A DNA stretch of 64,000 nt, from positions 62,001 through 126,000 of the forward strand of contig NZ_JADCNK010000007.1 of assembly GCF_014947265.1 (NCBI RefSeq), given 5' to 3'. Source of the DNA: Pedobacter sp014947265. Lineage in GTDB: Bacteria > Bacteroidota > Bacteroidia > Sphingobacteriales > Sphingobacteriaceae. This document shows, piece by piece, positions 36,979-45,271 of the stretch. A program made the translations under genes and the position numbers. The notes under the pieces were generated by a model. That model was given only the letters and a program-made list of their open reading frames with translations. It did not search any database and had not been told where the DNA came from. The first letter of the stretch is position 1. Every line of letters begins with the position of its first letter.

Positions 36979-37325
36979 AACGCAAAGTTACCACAATAAA
37001 AAGCAAACATTTAATTATTGTTATATTAACGTTAATTGATTTGCTAACCATAAATTAACAGTAGGCATTTTTTCATTTAAGCTCATCAACCGGGGTTTAA
37101 AACTTAATCCCTGCTTAACAATAGTAGTTTTAAGTTTGCTGTTAAAATCAGAAAGGTTATGAAAAAACGCTCAACTCACTTAAAAAGAATGGTTTATTTC
37201 GGATAACAATGCACCTGCAGAAGAGTTAAAAAACAACCACCCACTTTAACGTATTGATAACAATCATTTAACATTCAAGACGATTTAAATCAGTTAGTTA
37301 TTCAGTTATTTGAAAGCGCAGATAC
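36979..37325. other. Intergenic region upstream of the phosphate transporter
   Basis: No gene. A perfect 12-bp palindrome, ATTAACGTTAAT, lies at 37025-37036. Nothing else stands out. Confidence 0.4.
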
Positions 37326-38777
37326 ATGATCTGCAACATCAATATCCAAACTGATTTTATGCCGTCTTTCTGCACTGTTATACCCTTTTTAGGGAACACC
37401 GATTTAAGTAGCCCTCTTGCCATTGTTTTTATCGTTTGTCTGCTTGCCGTAGTCGGATTTGAGTTTGTAAACGGTTTCCATGATACGGCCAATGCTGTAG
37501 CTACTGTAATTTATACCAAAGCGTTAAAACCTGTTATCGCCATCCCATGGTCGGGATTTTGGAATTTCATGGGGGTATTTACCGGAGGAATAGCCGTAGC
37601 GATGGGTATTTTAAAACTCGTTCCGCTTGATGCTTTAATGAACCTTCCGGTTGGTGTTGGCGCCGCAATGGTTTTGGCGGTTTTACTGGCCTCTATCGCC
37701 TGGAACCTGGGCACCTGGTACCTGGGCATCCCCTGCTCGAGTTCGCATACCATGATCGGTGCCATGATCGGTGCCGGTTTGGCTTTTACCTGGTATTATG
37801 GTGGCCAGGGCGTAAACTGGGGCAAGGCCGAAGAAATCGGTTTATCGCTCATTTTATCCCCTATTATCGGTTTTGGTCTGGCCATGCTGCTGATGTATTT
37901 TTTAAAACATGTAATTAAATACCATGCCCTTTTTCATATCCCAACGGGCGAGAACGACCGTCCGCCCTTATTGATCAGAGGATTACTGATTACCACCTGT
38001 ACTTTGGTAAGCTTTTTCCACGGCAGCAACGATGGACAGAAAGGTGTGGGTTTATTGATGCTGATCCTCATTGCTTTTCTACCTGCAAAATTTGCCGTGA
38101 ACCACCATATCCCCAATGATAAAGTATTGTTCCAGCTTAACCAAACTGAACAACTGCTGCAAAAAACAGCAAAACTTAATCAGGGTAAAATACTCGATAT
38201 TACCGCTCTTGTAAAAGAAATAGACCAAGCGAAATTCCACCTATCTCTTAAAAATGAAACCGACAAGAAAAACACTTATCTTTTCCGTAAACAGATTGAA
38301 GAGGTTATTGCTGCTATAAAAACAGTAAGGGAAGATAAAACATTGGTAATTAATGCAACCGACGATCAGCTGCTTCATGATAATGCTTCCGAGTTATCGA
38401 AACTGGTAGAATTTGCACCACTTTGGGTAATTCTTGTAATTTCGATTTCACTCGGACTGGGTACCATGATCGGTTGGAAACGCATAGCGGTTACCATTGG
38501 CGAAAAAATCGGTAATGAGCATTTAAATTATGCCCAGGGCGCTACTTCAGAAATTGTGGCAGCTTCTACCATTGGCCTGAGCACTGCTTTTGGCTTGCCG
38601 GTAAGTACCACACACGTATTATCGAGCGGTATAGCCGGTGCAATGGTGGCCTCTGGCGGACGAAAAAACCTGAACAGTAACACGCTTAAAAATATTGGAT
38701 TGGCCTGGGTGCTTACCTTGCCAGTATCGATTATATTGGCTATTTTGTTATTCATGCTTTTTCACCTGTTTATTTAA
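37326..38777 (+). CDS. PiT-family inorganic phosphate transporter
   Basis: A 483-residue multi-spanning inner-membrane protein. The PiT signature occurs twice in inverted topology: FVNGFHDTANAVATVIYTKAL near the N-terminus and STAFGLPVSTTHVLSSGIAGAM near the C-terminus. Between them are further membrane helices (including SFFHGSNDGQKGVG) and a long hydrophilic loop of about 130 residues (roughly 265-370). It imports phosphate, as a metal-phosphate complex, coupled to cation gradients. A start at Met12 (37359) is also possible. The universal stress protein gene follows by 26 bp, so they may be co-transcribed. No PhoU-like gene is adjacent. Confidence 0.93.
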   Translation: MICNINIQTDFMPSFCTVIPFLGNTDLSSPLAIVFIVCLLAVVGFEFVNGFHDTANAVATVIYTKALKPVIAIPWSGFWNFMGVFTGGIAVAMGILKLVPLDALMNLPVGVGAAMVLAVLLASIAWNLGTWYLGIPCSSSHTMIGAMIGAGLAFTWYYGGQGVNWGKAEEIGLSLILSPIIGFGLAMLLMYFLKHVIKYHALFHIPTGENDRPPLLIRGLLITTCTLVSFFHGSNDGQKGVGLLMLILIAFLPAKFAVNHHIPNDKVLFQLNQTEQLLQKTAKLNQGKILDITALVKEIDQAKFHLSLKNETDKKNTYLFRKQIEEVIAAIKTVREDKTLVINATDDQLLHDNASELSKLVEFAPLWVILVISISLGLGTMIGWKRIAVTIGEKIGNEHLNYAQGATSEIVAASTIGLSTAFGLPVSTTHVLSSGIAGAMVASGGRKNLNSNTLKNIGLAWVLTLPVSIILAILLFMLFHLFI

Positions 38778-38803
38778 CAGTTTAAAATATTATTCTCCAA
38801 AAA

Positions 38804-39625
38804 ATGAAACAGATACTTGTAGCAACGGATTTTTCAAGAAGTGCCGGAAATGCCCTCTCCTATGCACTGGCCATGGCAAAAACGCTGAAAATGGAAGTTG
38901 TGGCTATTCATGTCATCCACCCTACCGAAGGTATAAATAACAGTACCTACAATGCCATTTTTATCGAATCTTATTACGGAAATAAAAGAGCTGCTTTAAA
39001 AGAATGGGCCGAAAACATCCGCGAAAGGGAAAACCTTAAAGATGTAAAACTCGAAACAATATGTGATGTTGGTTTTTTAAAAACAGTAATTACCAAACAT
39101 ACCGAAACCAATCCGGTAGAGCTGTTGGTAATGGGCATTACAGGTGCCACCGGGATTAGCGGAATTGTAGGCAGCAACGCCAGCATGGCCGTTACTAAAA
39201 TGCGGATCCCAACATTAATTGTTCCTTTGGAGAGCAGTTTTACCAATTTCCCGATTATTACGCTGGCCACTGATTACGAAACTGTATTATCGCCAAAAGA
39301 TATTACCGCCCTTAGCGAACTGTTAAAAGCCTCCGGAACGAGGAAAATGCAGGTACTTTATGTGGCCGAAAAATCGGATGAAGTACACATCCAGACGGGA
39401 GAAAAAAGGATCAGGGATCTTTTACCGGATACGGAGATCGAATTTAACTACATTATGGACAGCAGTGCCCCAAATGGCATTATGGATTTCATTAAAAGTA
39501 ACCATACCGATATCCTTTGCCTGGTTAAACACCACCACAATATTATTTACCGCTTATTTACCAGCAGCACGGTTAATCAGGTAATGAACAAAACGGTGAA
39601 GGCTATTTTGGTATTGCACGAATAG
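38804..39625 (+). CDS. Universal stress protein (tandem UspA domains)
   Basis: A 273-residue cytoplasmic protein with two Usp modules. The first (KQILVATDFSRSAGNALSYALAMAKTL ... LLVMGITGATGISGIVGSNASMAVTKMRIPTLIVP) keeps the nucleotide-binding G-x2-G-x-x-G-(S/T) style loop. The second (about residues 145-273) ends in ILCLVKHHHNIIYRLFTSSTVNQVMNKTVKAILVLHE, where that loop is degenerate, so only the first half probably binds ATP. Such proteins modulate stress or stationary-phase physiology. It lies 26 bp behind the phosphate transporter gene. Confidence 0.9.
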   Translation: MKQILVATDFSRSAGNALSYALAMAKTLKMEVVAIHVIHPTEGINNSTYNAIFIESYYGNKRAALKEWAENIRERENLKDVKLETICDVGFLKTVITKHTETNPVELLVMGITGATGISGIVGSNASMAVTKMRIPTLIVPLESSFTNFPIITLATDYETVLSPKDITALSELLKASGTRKMQVLYVAEKSDEVHIQTGEKRIRDLLPDTEIEFNYIMDSSAPNGIMDFIKSNHTDILCLVKHHHNIIYRLFTSSTVNQVMNKTVKAILVLHE

Positions 39626-40362
39626 TTTTTAGTCCAGAGTCGGGAGTCCGGAGTCTTTAGTTGATTGACGCTAAAGCAATGATAAAAAATCAATAAGCAA
39701 TGAATGTTCTCCCTGGATACATTTCTTTCCACTCATTGTCATCCTGAGGAGTAATTATTTCATAAAATCAATATAAAAGACAAATCTTTTTGGCAAAATA
39801 GTGGGCTGCGCGAGATCTTCATTCCCAACTCGATTGGGAATCTTAAAGCGCTTGCATTACGATTCCCGCATGCGCGGGAATGACGACCGTGCTAATGGAT
39901 TCTGTCTATGGTAGTGTCGTCGGAGGATCTTTTATAATGAAAATGATTAAATAGATTTCTCCATTCCGCTGCGCTTCATCCGATAGCTATCGGATCGAGA
40001 TGACGATTTTTCTAATTAATACAAATGATAGGAATTAACCTACATGTAAAAATTCCATCGAGTTACCGTCATTTCGAGCGGAGTGCAATGCAGTCGAAAA
40101 CCACAAATTGCTCAGCGAAGCTAAATCTATCTATATACATCTCTCCTTTTCGCTTTGCTCCGGTCGAGATGACAACTTTTCTAATGAAATCTCTAGCTTG
40201 TAAATTTCTAAATAAAATCTTAATGTCCTTAATTTCTTAATGGTCAAAACGAGTAAGAACCAACAAATTACAATGACTAAACGTTAACTACTGTTTCAAC
40301 AATCAAACAATGAAACAAATAGGCAATTTTCAACTCCTAACAAACCAATGACTAATGAACAT
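39626..40362. repeat. 737-bp intergenic cluster of REP-like palindromes
   Basis: No supported gene. Palindromes include ATTCCCAA-N5-TTGGGAAT (39821-39841) and ATTCCCGC-N4-GCGGGAAT (39862-39881), both related to the core of the MITE at 1282-1474. CGATAGCTATCG followed by GAGATGACG lies at 39980-40004. A composite unit runs from GTCATTTCGAGCGGAGTGCA (40068) to CTCCGGTCGAGATGAC (40158-40173). GTCATCCTGAGG (39738-39749) belongs to the same family. Confidence 0.65.
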
Positions 40363-40704
40363 CTATCTCCTTACCTTCTTGTAAAGCCTCTCGATTTTTT
40401 TAGCATCCTTTTTAAAGGTTTCGATATAATCTTCTATTTCCTTTTTAGATAAGGTTTCTACCTTCGCCTTAACATCATCCTTAAAACGGCCTACTGCAAG
40501 CAGCTGGTTTTTATTATCGCGAAATTTCACATTAGGAAAAAGTTCGGTGATGTGGCGCTTATTCCTTTCCCTGATCTCGCTCAGTTTAGTAAAGGATTTT
40601 GGATGTTTGTCGCTGTTAATGTCTGTAAGTGATTCATAATAGTCGTAATCGCCGATATAATTGATAAGATTTAGGGTAACAATGTTCGGATCCATATTGT
40701 ACAT
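40363..40704 (-). CDS. Small soluble protein of unknown function
   Basis: A 113-residue highly charged, lysine-rich helical protein (MYNMDPNIVTLNLINYIGDYDYYESLTDINSD...; a start at Met4, 40695, is equally possible). The C-terminal half (LSKKEIEDYIETFKKDAKKIERLYKKVRR) is likely coiled coil. There is no signal peptide and no recognised family. It lies alone between a repeat cluster and a divergent small membrane-protein gene. Its sequence composition is protein-like, which supports calling it. Confidence 0.6.
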   Translation of the reverse strand: MYNMDPNIVTLNLINYIGDYDYYESLTDINSDKHPKSFTKLSEIRERNKRHITELFPNVKFRDNKNQLLAVGRFKDDVKAKVETLSKKEIEDYIETFKKDAKKIERLYKKVRR

Positions 40705-40784
40705 TTGTTTCAGTTAAATATAGGATTTTGTGTTCAGAATACAAGAAGTAACAGCATTTTTATAAGATAATTGGAGTTAATAAT

Positions 40785-41042
40785 ATGAAATTAGCAATGT
40801 CTATTATTGGGTGGTCTGGAGTGGTATTTTGCACCCTCGGATACCTTTTATTAAGTATGAAATTAATCCGCGCAGATTCAATCTCCTTCCAGGCACTTAA
40901 TATTATGGGTGGATTATGTCTCGCAATTACTGCCCTTGATACCCAAGATCTTCCCAATGCAGCAGCAAATGTACTCTGGATGTCTATCGGTTTATTTGCT
41001 TTAAGCCGTCAGTTTAGCAAACGGGAGCAGAAACAACCTTAA
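40785..41042 (+). CDS. Small membrane protein, CBU_0592-like
   Basis: An 85-residue protein with three predicted membrane helices (MSIIGWSGVVFCTLGYLLLSM, LNIMGGLCLAITAL, ANVLWMSIGLFAL). The pattern IGW-x-LGYLLLS ... LNI-GG-LCL ... NAAANVLWMSIGL matches small membrane proteins of the CBU_0592 type, whose function is not known. Its 3' end overlaps the 3' end of the convergent TetR gene by 29 bp. Confidence 0.7.
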   Translation: MKLAMSIIGWSGVVFCTLGYLLLSMKLIRADSISFQALNIMGGLCLAITALDTQDLPNAAANVLWMSIGLFALSRQFSKREQKQP

Positions 41043-41637
41043 CTGGAGGTATGCAAAGTGTATCGTAGGCTTTTTGCTTATAATAGGCTAAACGTTCCGA
41101 ATAAGCTTTTTTATCACTTTCCATCGAAAGATAAAAATAAACCCCATCAACCATTACAAAAATAAAATCTGCAGCAACCTGTGGGTTATCTACATTTGTA
41201 ATGCATTGTGCATTGCATTGTTCGATCAACAGCGCAAGTCTATTGCGCAAAGAATCCAGAATTAACTTATATTTTAGCTTGATTTTTTTTTCCCTGAATG
41301 CCAAAGCATAAAAAGTATAAAATAAACCGTCATCAAAAAGCAGGTTCCATTTTTTAGAAAACAACATTTCTATAGTTTTCTGTAGGTCATCCAGGCTTGC
41401 TTGCCCTTTATGTTTGATGGTATAAATCAATAAATATCGGTCTAGTATGTGGTCGATCAATTCGTAAGTGAGTCCTTCCTTGGTTTCAAAATAATGAATA
41501 ATAAGGCTTGGGTTAATATCCATCACCTTGGCAATCTTGGCAATAGATGTATTTTCATAACCTTCTTTTTTGGCTACCTGATAAAATACTTTAATAATCT
41601 CCAGTCGTCTGGTCTCTTTTAGGCTTTTGCGTCCCAT
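41014..41637 (-). CDS. TetR/AcrR family transcriptional repressor
   Basis: A 207-residue regulator with the TetR helix-turn-helix at residues about 9-55 (RRLEIIKVFYQVAKKEGYENTSIAKIAKVMDINPSLIIHYFETKEGLTYELIDHI). A helical C-terminal ligand domain follows. It is divergent from the SusC/SusD/phosphatase locus. The intergenic region contains overlapping palindromes (41713-41722 and 41719-41740) that are good operator candidates, so it may repress that locus, itself or both. The inducer is unknown. Its 3' end overlaps the convergent small membrane-protein gene by 29 bp. Confidence 0.9.
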   Translation of the reverse strand: MGRKSLKETRRLEIIKVFYQVAKKEGYENTSIAKIAKVMDINPSLIIHYFETKEGLTYELIDHILDRYLLIYTIKHKGQASLDDLQKTIEMLFSKKWNLLFDDGLFYTFYALAFREKKIKLKYKLILDSLRNRLALLIEQCNAQCITNVDNPQVAADFIFVMVDGVYFYLSMESDKKAYSERLAYYKQKAYDTLCIPPVKVVSAPVC

Positions 41638-41712
41638 TATGCAGTTAATTTAATTGAGCAAACTACTCAAAAATAGCTTGATTCTGCAAATCTATTTTAT
41701 TAATAGATTGAA

Positions 41713-41740
41713 TGAACGTTCAATTAATATATTAATTGAA
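41713..41740. promoter_or_regulatory. Overlapping perfect palindromes, probable TetR operator
   Basis: TGAACGTTCA (41713-41722) is a perfect 10-bp palindrome. A perfect 22-bp palindrome (arm TTCAATTAATA, 41719-41729, and its complement to 41740) overlaps it by 4 bp. The pair lies 76 bp from the tetR start and 90 bp before the susC relic. Confidence 0.65.
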
Positions 41741-41829
41741 TCTTAACTTAACCTTAATATGATATGTTCAATTTAGCACCGTTGAAAAGCACCTGTCATT
41801 TCAAAACAAACAACTAAATATTAAGTAAA

Positions 41830-41970
41830 ATGAAAAAAAAGCTTCTATGGATGTTCAACCTTCTGATCCTACCTGCTAGCGCATTTGCTCAAGGGATTGC
41901 CATTAAAGGAATGGTCTCTGATGCAAAGATGGGAGAAACGCTAACAGCGGTAAACAAAGGGCTATGTTAG
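41830..41970 (+). pseudogene. Relic or leader ORF: SusC signal peptide plus start of carboxypeptidase-regulatory domain
   Basis: A 46-codon frame begins MKKKLLWMFNLLILPASAFAQ, a good signal peptide. It continues GIAIKGMVSDAKMGETLTAV, which is how the first strand of a SusC regulatory domain normally reads, and then stops at TAG (41968-41970). The full-length susC lies just downstream in another frame and has its own signal peptide and regulatory domain. The simplest reading is the remnant of a SusC gene whose 5' end was left at this promoter. A translated leader peptide is the alternative. Confidence 0.6.
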
Positions 41971-42059
41971 GAGTAGGCCAAATGGAAACCAAACTGAACA
42001 AAGTTCCCGATAATAACTCCAAAAAAACATTTAAAATTTTAACAAACGAATTAGCTTTT

Positions 42060-45000
42060 ATGAAAAAAAGATTTACTTACCCATCTTTGTTTTGCCTGAA
42101 GAAGAGTTTATGGGTAACCTGTTTACTTATCGTTATTTTCAATTCTGCCTTTTCTATCCCCAAAACGAATGATAAGATTGTTTTAAAGCCTTCGCAGCAG
42201 AAAAAAACAACAGAAAATGCCAGAATTATTAAAGGCCATGTTACCGATGAGAAGAAAATGGGTATTCCCGGAATATCAGTATTGATAAAAGGAACCAATA
42301 CAGGTACAGTTACTAACCAGGAAGGCGATTTTTCAATCAAGGCTGACGATGGCGATGTACTTGTTTTAAGTAGTATCGGATATGTTAACAAAGAAATTAA
42401 AGTTGATCATTCCGATACGTACCAGATCGTAATGACCGAGGATGCAAAAGCATTATCTGAGGTGGTAGTTACCGCTTTAGGTGTTAAAAAAGAACGGTCA
42501 AAATTAGGTTATGTGGCGCAAACGGTGCAAGGCGAAAATTTAGTGAAGGCAAGAGAGCCGAACATTATCAGTTCGCTTACCGGAAGGGTTGCCGGCCTCA
42601 ATATTAACAATTCTACTGATTTGTTCCAGGAACCAACTATTTCATTAAGGGGAAGAAAGCCACTTATTGTTATCGATGGCATACCAGACCAATCTGCAGA
42701 TCTTTTTCGTGTAAATGCAGATGATGTCGAATCGGTAACTGTATTAAAAGGTGCCAATGCATCTGCATTATATGGTTCTATCGGGCAAAATGGTGCAATT
42801 ATGATTACCACAAAACGTGGCAAAGGGAATAATCTTAGTATTGATGTAAATAGTTCTACACAAATACAGCCAAGTTTTATCAGGATTCCGAAGGTACAAA
42901 CAGAGTATGGTGCTGGTTACAAGGGAAAATATACCTATGTTGATGGTTCAGGAGGAGGACAAGAAGGCTCTGGATGGATTTGGGGTCCCAAACTCGATCA
43001 GCCCGATGCCACTACGCCCAGCGGTTTTTTTGAAACGCCTCAGTTTAACAGCCCCAGAGACCCGGTTACCGGAAAATTGGTTCCGCTTCCATTCCTTTCA
43101 AGGGGAAAAAACAATGTAGAAGACTTTTTTCAAACCGGACTAATTTCAAGTAATAACATTAGTATTACCCAAAGTTCGGAGAAAGGCTCTTTCCGGGCTT
43201 CAGCTTCGCATATTTATCAAAAAGGTATTGTGCCGAATACCGATTTAAACAATAGCTCATTTAACGTTTCCGGCAATTATAAACTTTCAGATGCATTTAC
43301 AATCGATGCAAGATTGAATTACAACCGCCAGTTTACCAAAAACTTTCCTGAAACAGGATACGGACCGACCAATTATCTTTACAATCTGGTGTTGTGGACA
43401 GGAGCCGATGTAAGTGTGCAGGATTTAAAAGACTATTGGCTGCCGGGCAAAGAAGGTATCCAACAACGCAATTATAATGTCTCTTACTATAATAACCCAT
43501 ATTTCCAGGCTTATGAATATTTGCGCGGTTATGATAAAGACAATACATATGGTTCATTAAACCTGAATTATAAAATCAGTCCGGCTTTTAGTGTTCAGTT
43601 TAGAAATGGACTAAACGCTTATGGCCTAAACCGGACCTATAAGGAACCAATGAGTTATATTGGCTATGGTAATAAATCCAGAGGACAATTTACCGTTGCT
43701 ACCCAAAACTACATTGATTTGGTTACTGATTTGATCGGAGACTACAACCATACCTTTAGTGATAAGTTTAAGCTACATGCTCAAGTTGGTGCTTCTAACT
43801 ATTATAGAAATAACAAATACGGTTCTACAAATACTGATGGATTAAGCATTCCAGGTTTTTATAACCTTAGTAATTCTGCAAATCCACTTCAGGGCAGTAA
43901 TGCTGTTGAAGAAAGAAGAACAAGCAGCGTTTATGCGATTTTAGATCTGGAATTTTTAAATGCAATTTATTTAACTGCTACAGGCAGAAACGACGTCATT
44001 TCTACACTTCCAACGAATAATAACAGCTTCTTCTACCCTTCAATAGGCTCATCTGTCGTTGTTTCCCAGTTAACTAAACTGCCAGACTGGTTTAGCTATT
44101 TAAAAGCACGCGGTTCGTGGTCAAGAGTTTCAAGCGGTACACTTGGTGATGATACTTATACCTATGGTTATCTTCCGGCATTTGATAAAGGAACGAGCTG
44201 GAACAGTACACCCGCGCTAACTTTTGGCCGTTTGCTTAAACAGGCTAATCTTACCCCACAAACGTCCGACAGTTGGGAGGTAGGTTTGGATACCAAGTTT
44301 TTTAAGAACAGGTTAAGTGTTGAAGCCACTTATTACCAGACAAGCGACTTTAACAATATCGCTTCTCCGGATATTTCAATAACAAGCGGTTATGGTAGCC
44401 AGTTGGTTAACGGGAACGTTTATCAGCGTAAGGGAATGGAGTTTGTGGTTAATGGAACCTTGTTAAAAAGCAACGATTTTCAATGGGATATGGCCGTAAA
44501 TCTGAGCAAGTACCGCAGGTATTTAAAAGAAATTTATGGGGGTGCCGAAACCCTGGGCAATCTGCGCGTGGGTGATAGGACAGACAGAATCTATGGTTCG
44601 GTTTATCAGACCAACAACCAGGGACAGATTATTTACGGAAGCAACGGTTTTCCATTAAATGATAATTTTTCAAGGTTTATTGGAAATGAAGCTCCAGACT
44701 GGACTTACGGTATCGAAAATACTTTTAATTATAAGAGTTTCACGTTAAAGTTTCTGGTTGATGGAAGACTTGGCGGATTGATGTACTCGACAACCAACCA
44801 GAAAATGTGGTGGGGTGGTACACATCCGGGTACAGTTAACCAATACCGCATTGATGCCAATGCAGGGAAAGCGACATTTGTTGGTGATGGTGTTGTGGTT
44901 ACCAGCGGAACAGCTACCTATGATGCCAAAGGTAATATTACAAGCGATACCCGTGTTTTCGCCCCAAATGCCAAAGCGGTAAACTACATAGATTATATGA

Positions 45001-45260
45001 TCGAGACCAGTAATGCTGCCTACAATAACTACAACTATTTTTCGCAAACCTTCCTGAAATTAAGAGAAGTAACATTAGGATGGCAGGTACCAGCCAGGCT
45101 GTTGGGTAAATCTTTTGTTAAAGGTTTAGATTTTTCAGTAGTTGGCCGTAATCTTTTATTGTTCTCAAAAATGCCAAATATTGATCCTGATCCCGCAAAG
45201 GATAACCTCCAAACGCCTTCGACCCGTTCATTTGGTTTTAACGTTAACCTTAAATTCTAA
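42060..45260 (+). CDS. SusC/RagA TonB-linked outer-membrane transporter
   Basis: A 1066-residue SusC when started at Met 42060 (MKKRFTYPSLFCLKKSLWVTCLLIVIFNSAFS, a good signal). A frame open from 41964 would add 32 residues without a signal. The regulatory domain (IIKGHVTDEKKMGIPGISVLIKGTNTGTVTNQEGDF) is followed by the plug (LGVKKERSKLGYVAQTVQGENL ... EPTISLRGRKPLIVIDG ... SVTVLKGANASALYGSIGQNGAIMI) and a barrel ending in RSFGFNVNLKF. No STN domain is present. It is 11 bp upstream of its susD-like partner and is followed by a secreted phosphatase, hinting at uptake of a phosphorylated nutrient. Confidence 0.94.
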   Translation: MKKRFTYPSLFCLKKSLWVTCLLIVIFNSAFSIPKTNDKIVLKPSQQKKTTENARIIKGHVTDEKKMGIPGISVLIKGTNTGTVTNQEGDFSIKADDGDVLVLSSIGYVNKEIKVDHSDTYQIVMTEDAKALSEVVVTALGVKKERSKLGYVAQTVQGENLVKAREPNIISSLTGRVAGLNINNSTDLFQEPTISLRGRKPLIVIDGIPDQSADLFRVNADDVESVTVLKGANASALYGSIGQNGAIMITTKRGKGNNLSIDVNSSTQIQPSFIRIPKVQTEYGAGYKGKYTYVDGSGGGQEGSGWIWGPKLDQPDATTPSGFFETPQFNSPRDPVTGKLVPLPFLSRGKNNVEDFFQTGLISSNNISITQSSEKGSFRASASHIYQKGIVPNTDLNNSSFNVSGNYKLSDAFTIDARLNYNRQFTKNFPETGYGPTNYLYNLVLWTGADVSVQDLKDYWLPGKEGIQQRNYNVSYYNNPYFQAYEYLRGYDKDNTYGSLNLNYKISPAFSVQFRNGLNAYGLNRTYKEPMSYIGYGNKSRGQFTVATQNYIDLVTDLIGDYNHTFSDKFKLHAQVGASNYYRNNKYGSTNTDGLSIPGFYNLSNSANPLQGSNAVEERRTSSVYAILDLEFLNAIYLTATGRNDVISTLPTNNNSFFYPSIGSSVVVSQLTKLPDWFSYLKARGSWSRVSSGTLGDDTYTYGYLPAFDKGTSWNSTPALTFGRLLKQANLTPQTSDSWEVGLDTKFFKNRLSVEATYYQTSDFNNIASPDISITSGYGSQLVNGNVYQRKGMEFVVNGTLLKSNDFQWDMAVNLSKYRRYLKEIYGGAETLGNLRVGDRTDRIYGSVYQTNNQGQIIYGSNGFPLNDNFSRFIGNEAPDWTYGIENTFNYKSFTLKFLVDGRLGGLMYSTTNQKMWWGGTHPGTVNQYRIDANAGKATFVGDGVVVTSGTATYDAKGNITSDTRVFAPNAKAVNYIDYMIETSNAAYNNYNYFSQTFLKLREVTLGWQVPARLLGKSFVKGLDFSVVGRNLLLFSKMPNIDPDPAKDNLQTPSTRSFGFNVNLKF

Positions 45261-45271
45261 TCTGAATGTAT

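Noticed and set aside
39738..40173. Possible CRISPR array
   Set aside because: The repeats are palindromic, vary in length and spacing and have no regular spacers, and no cas genes are nearby.
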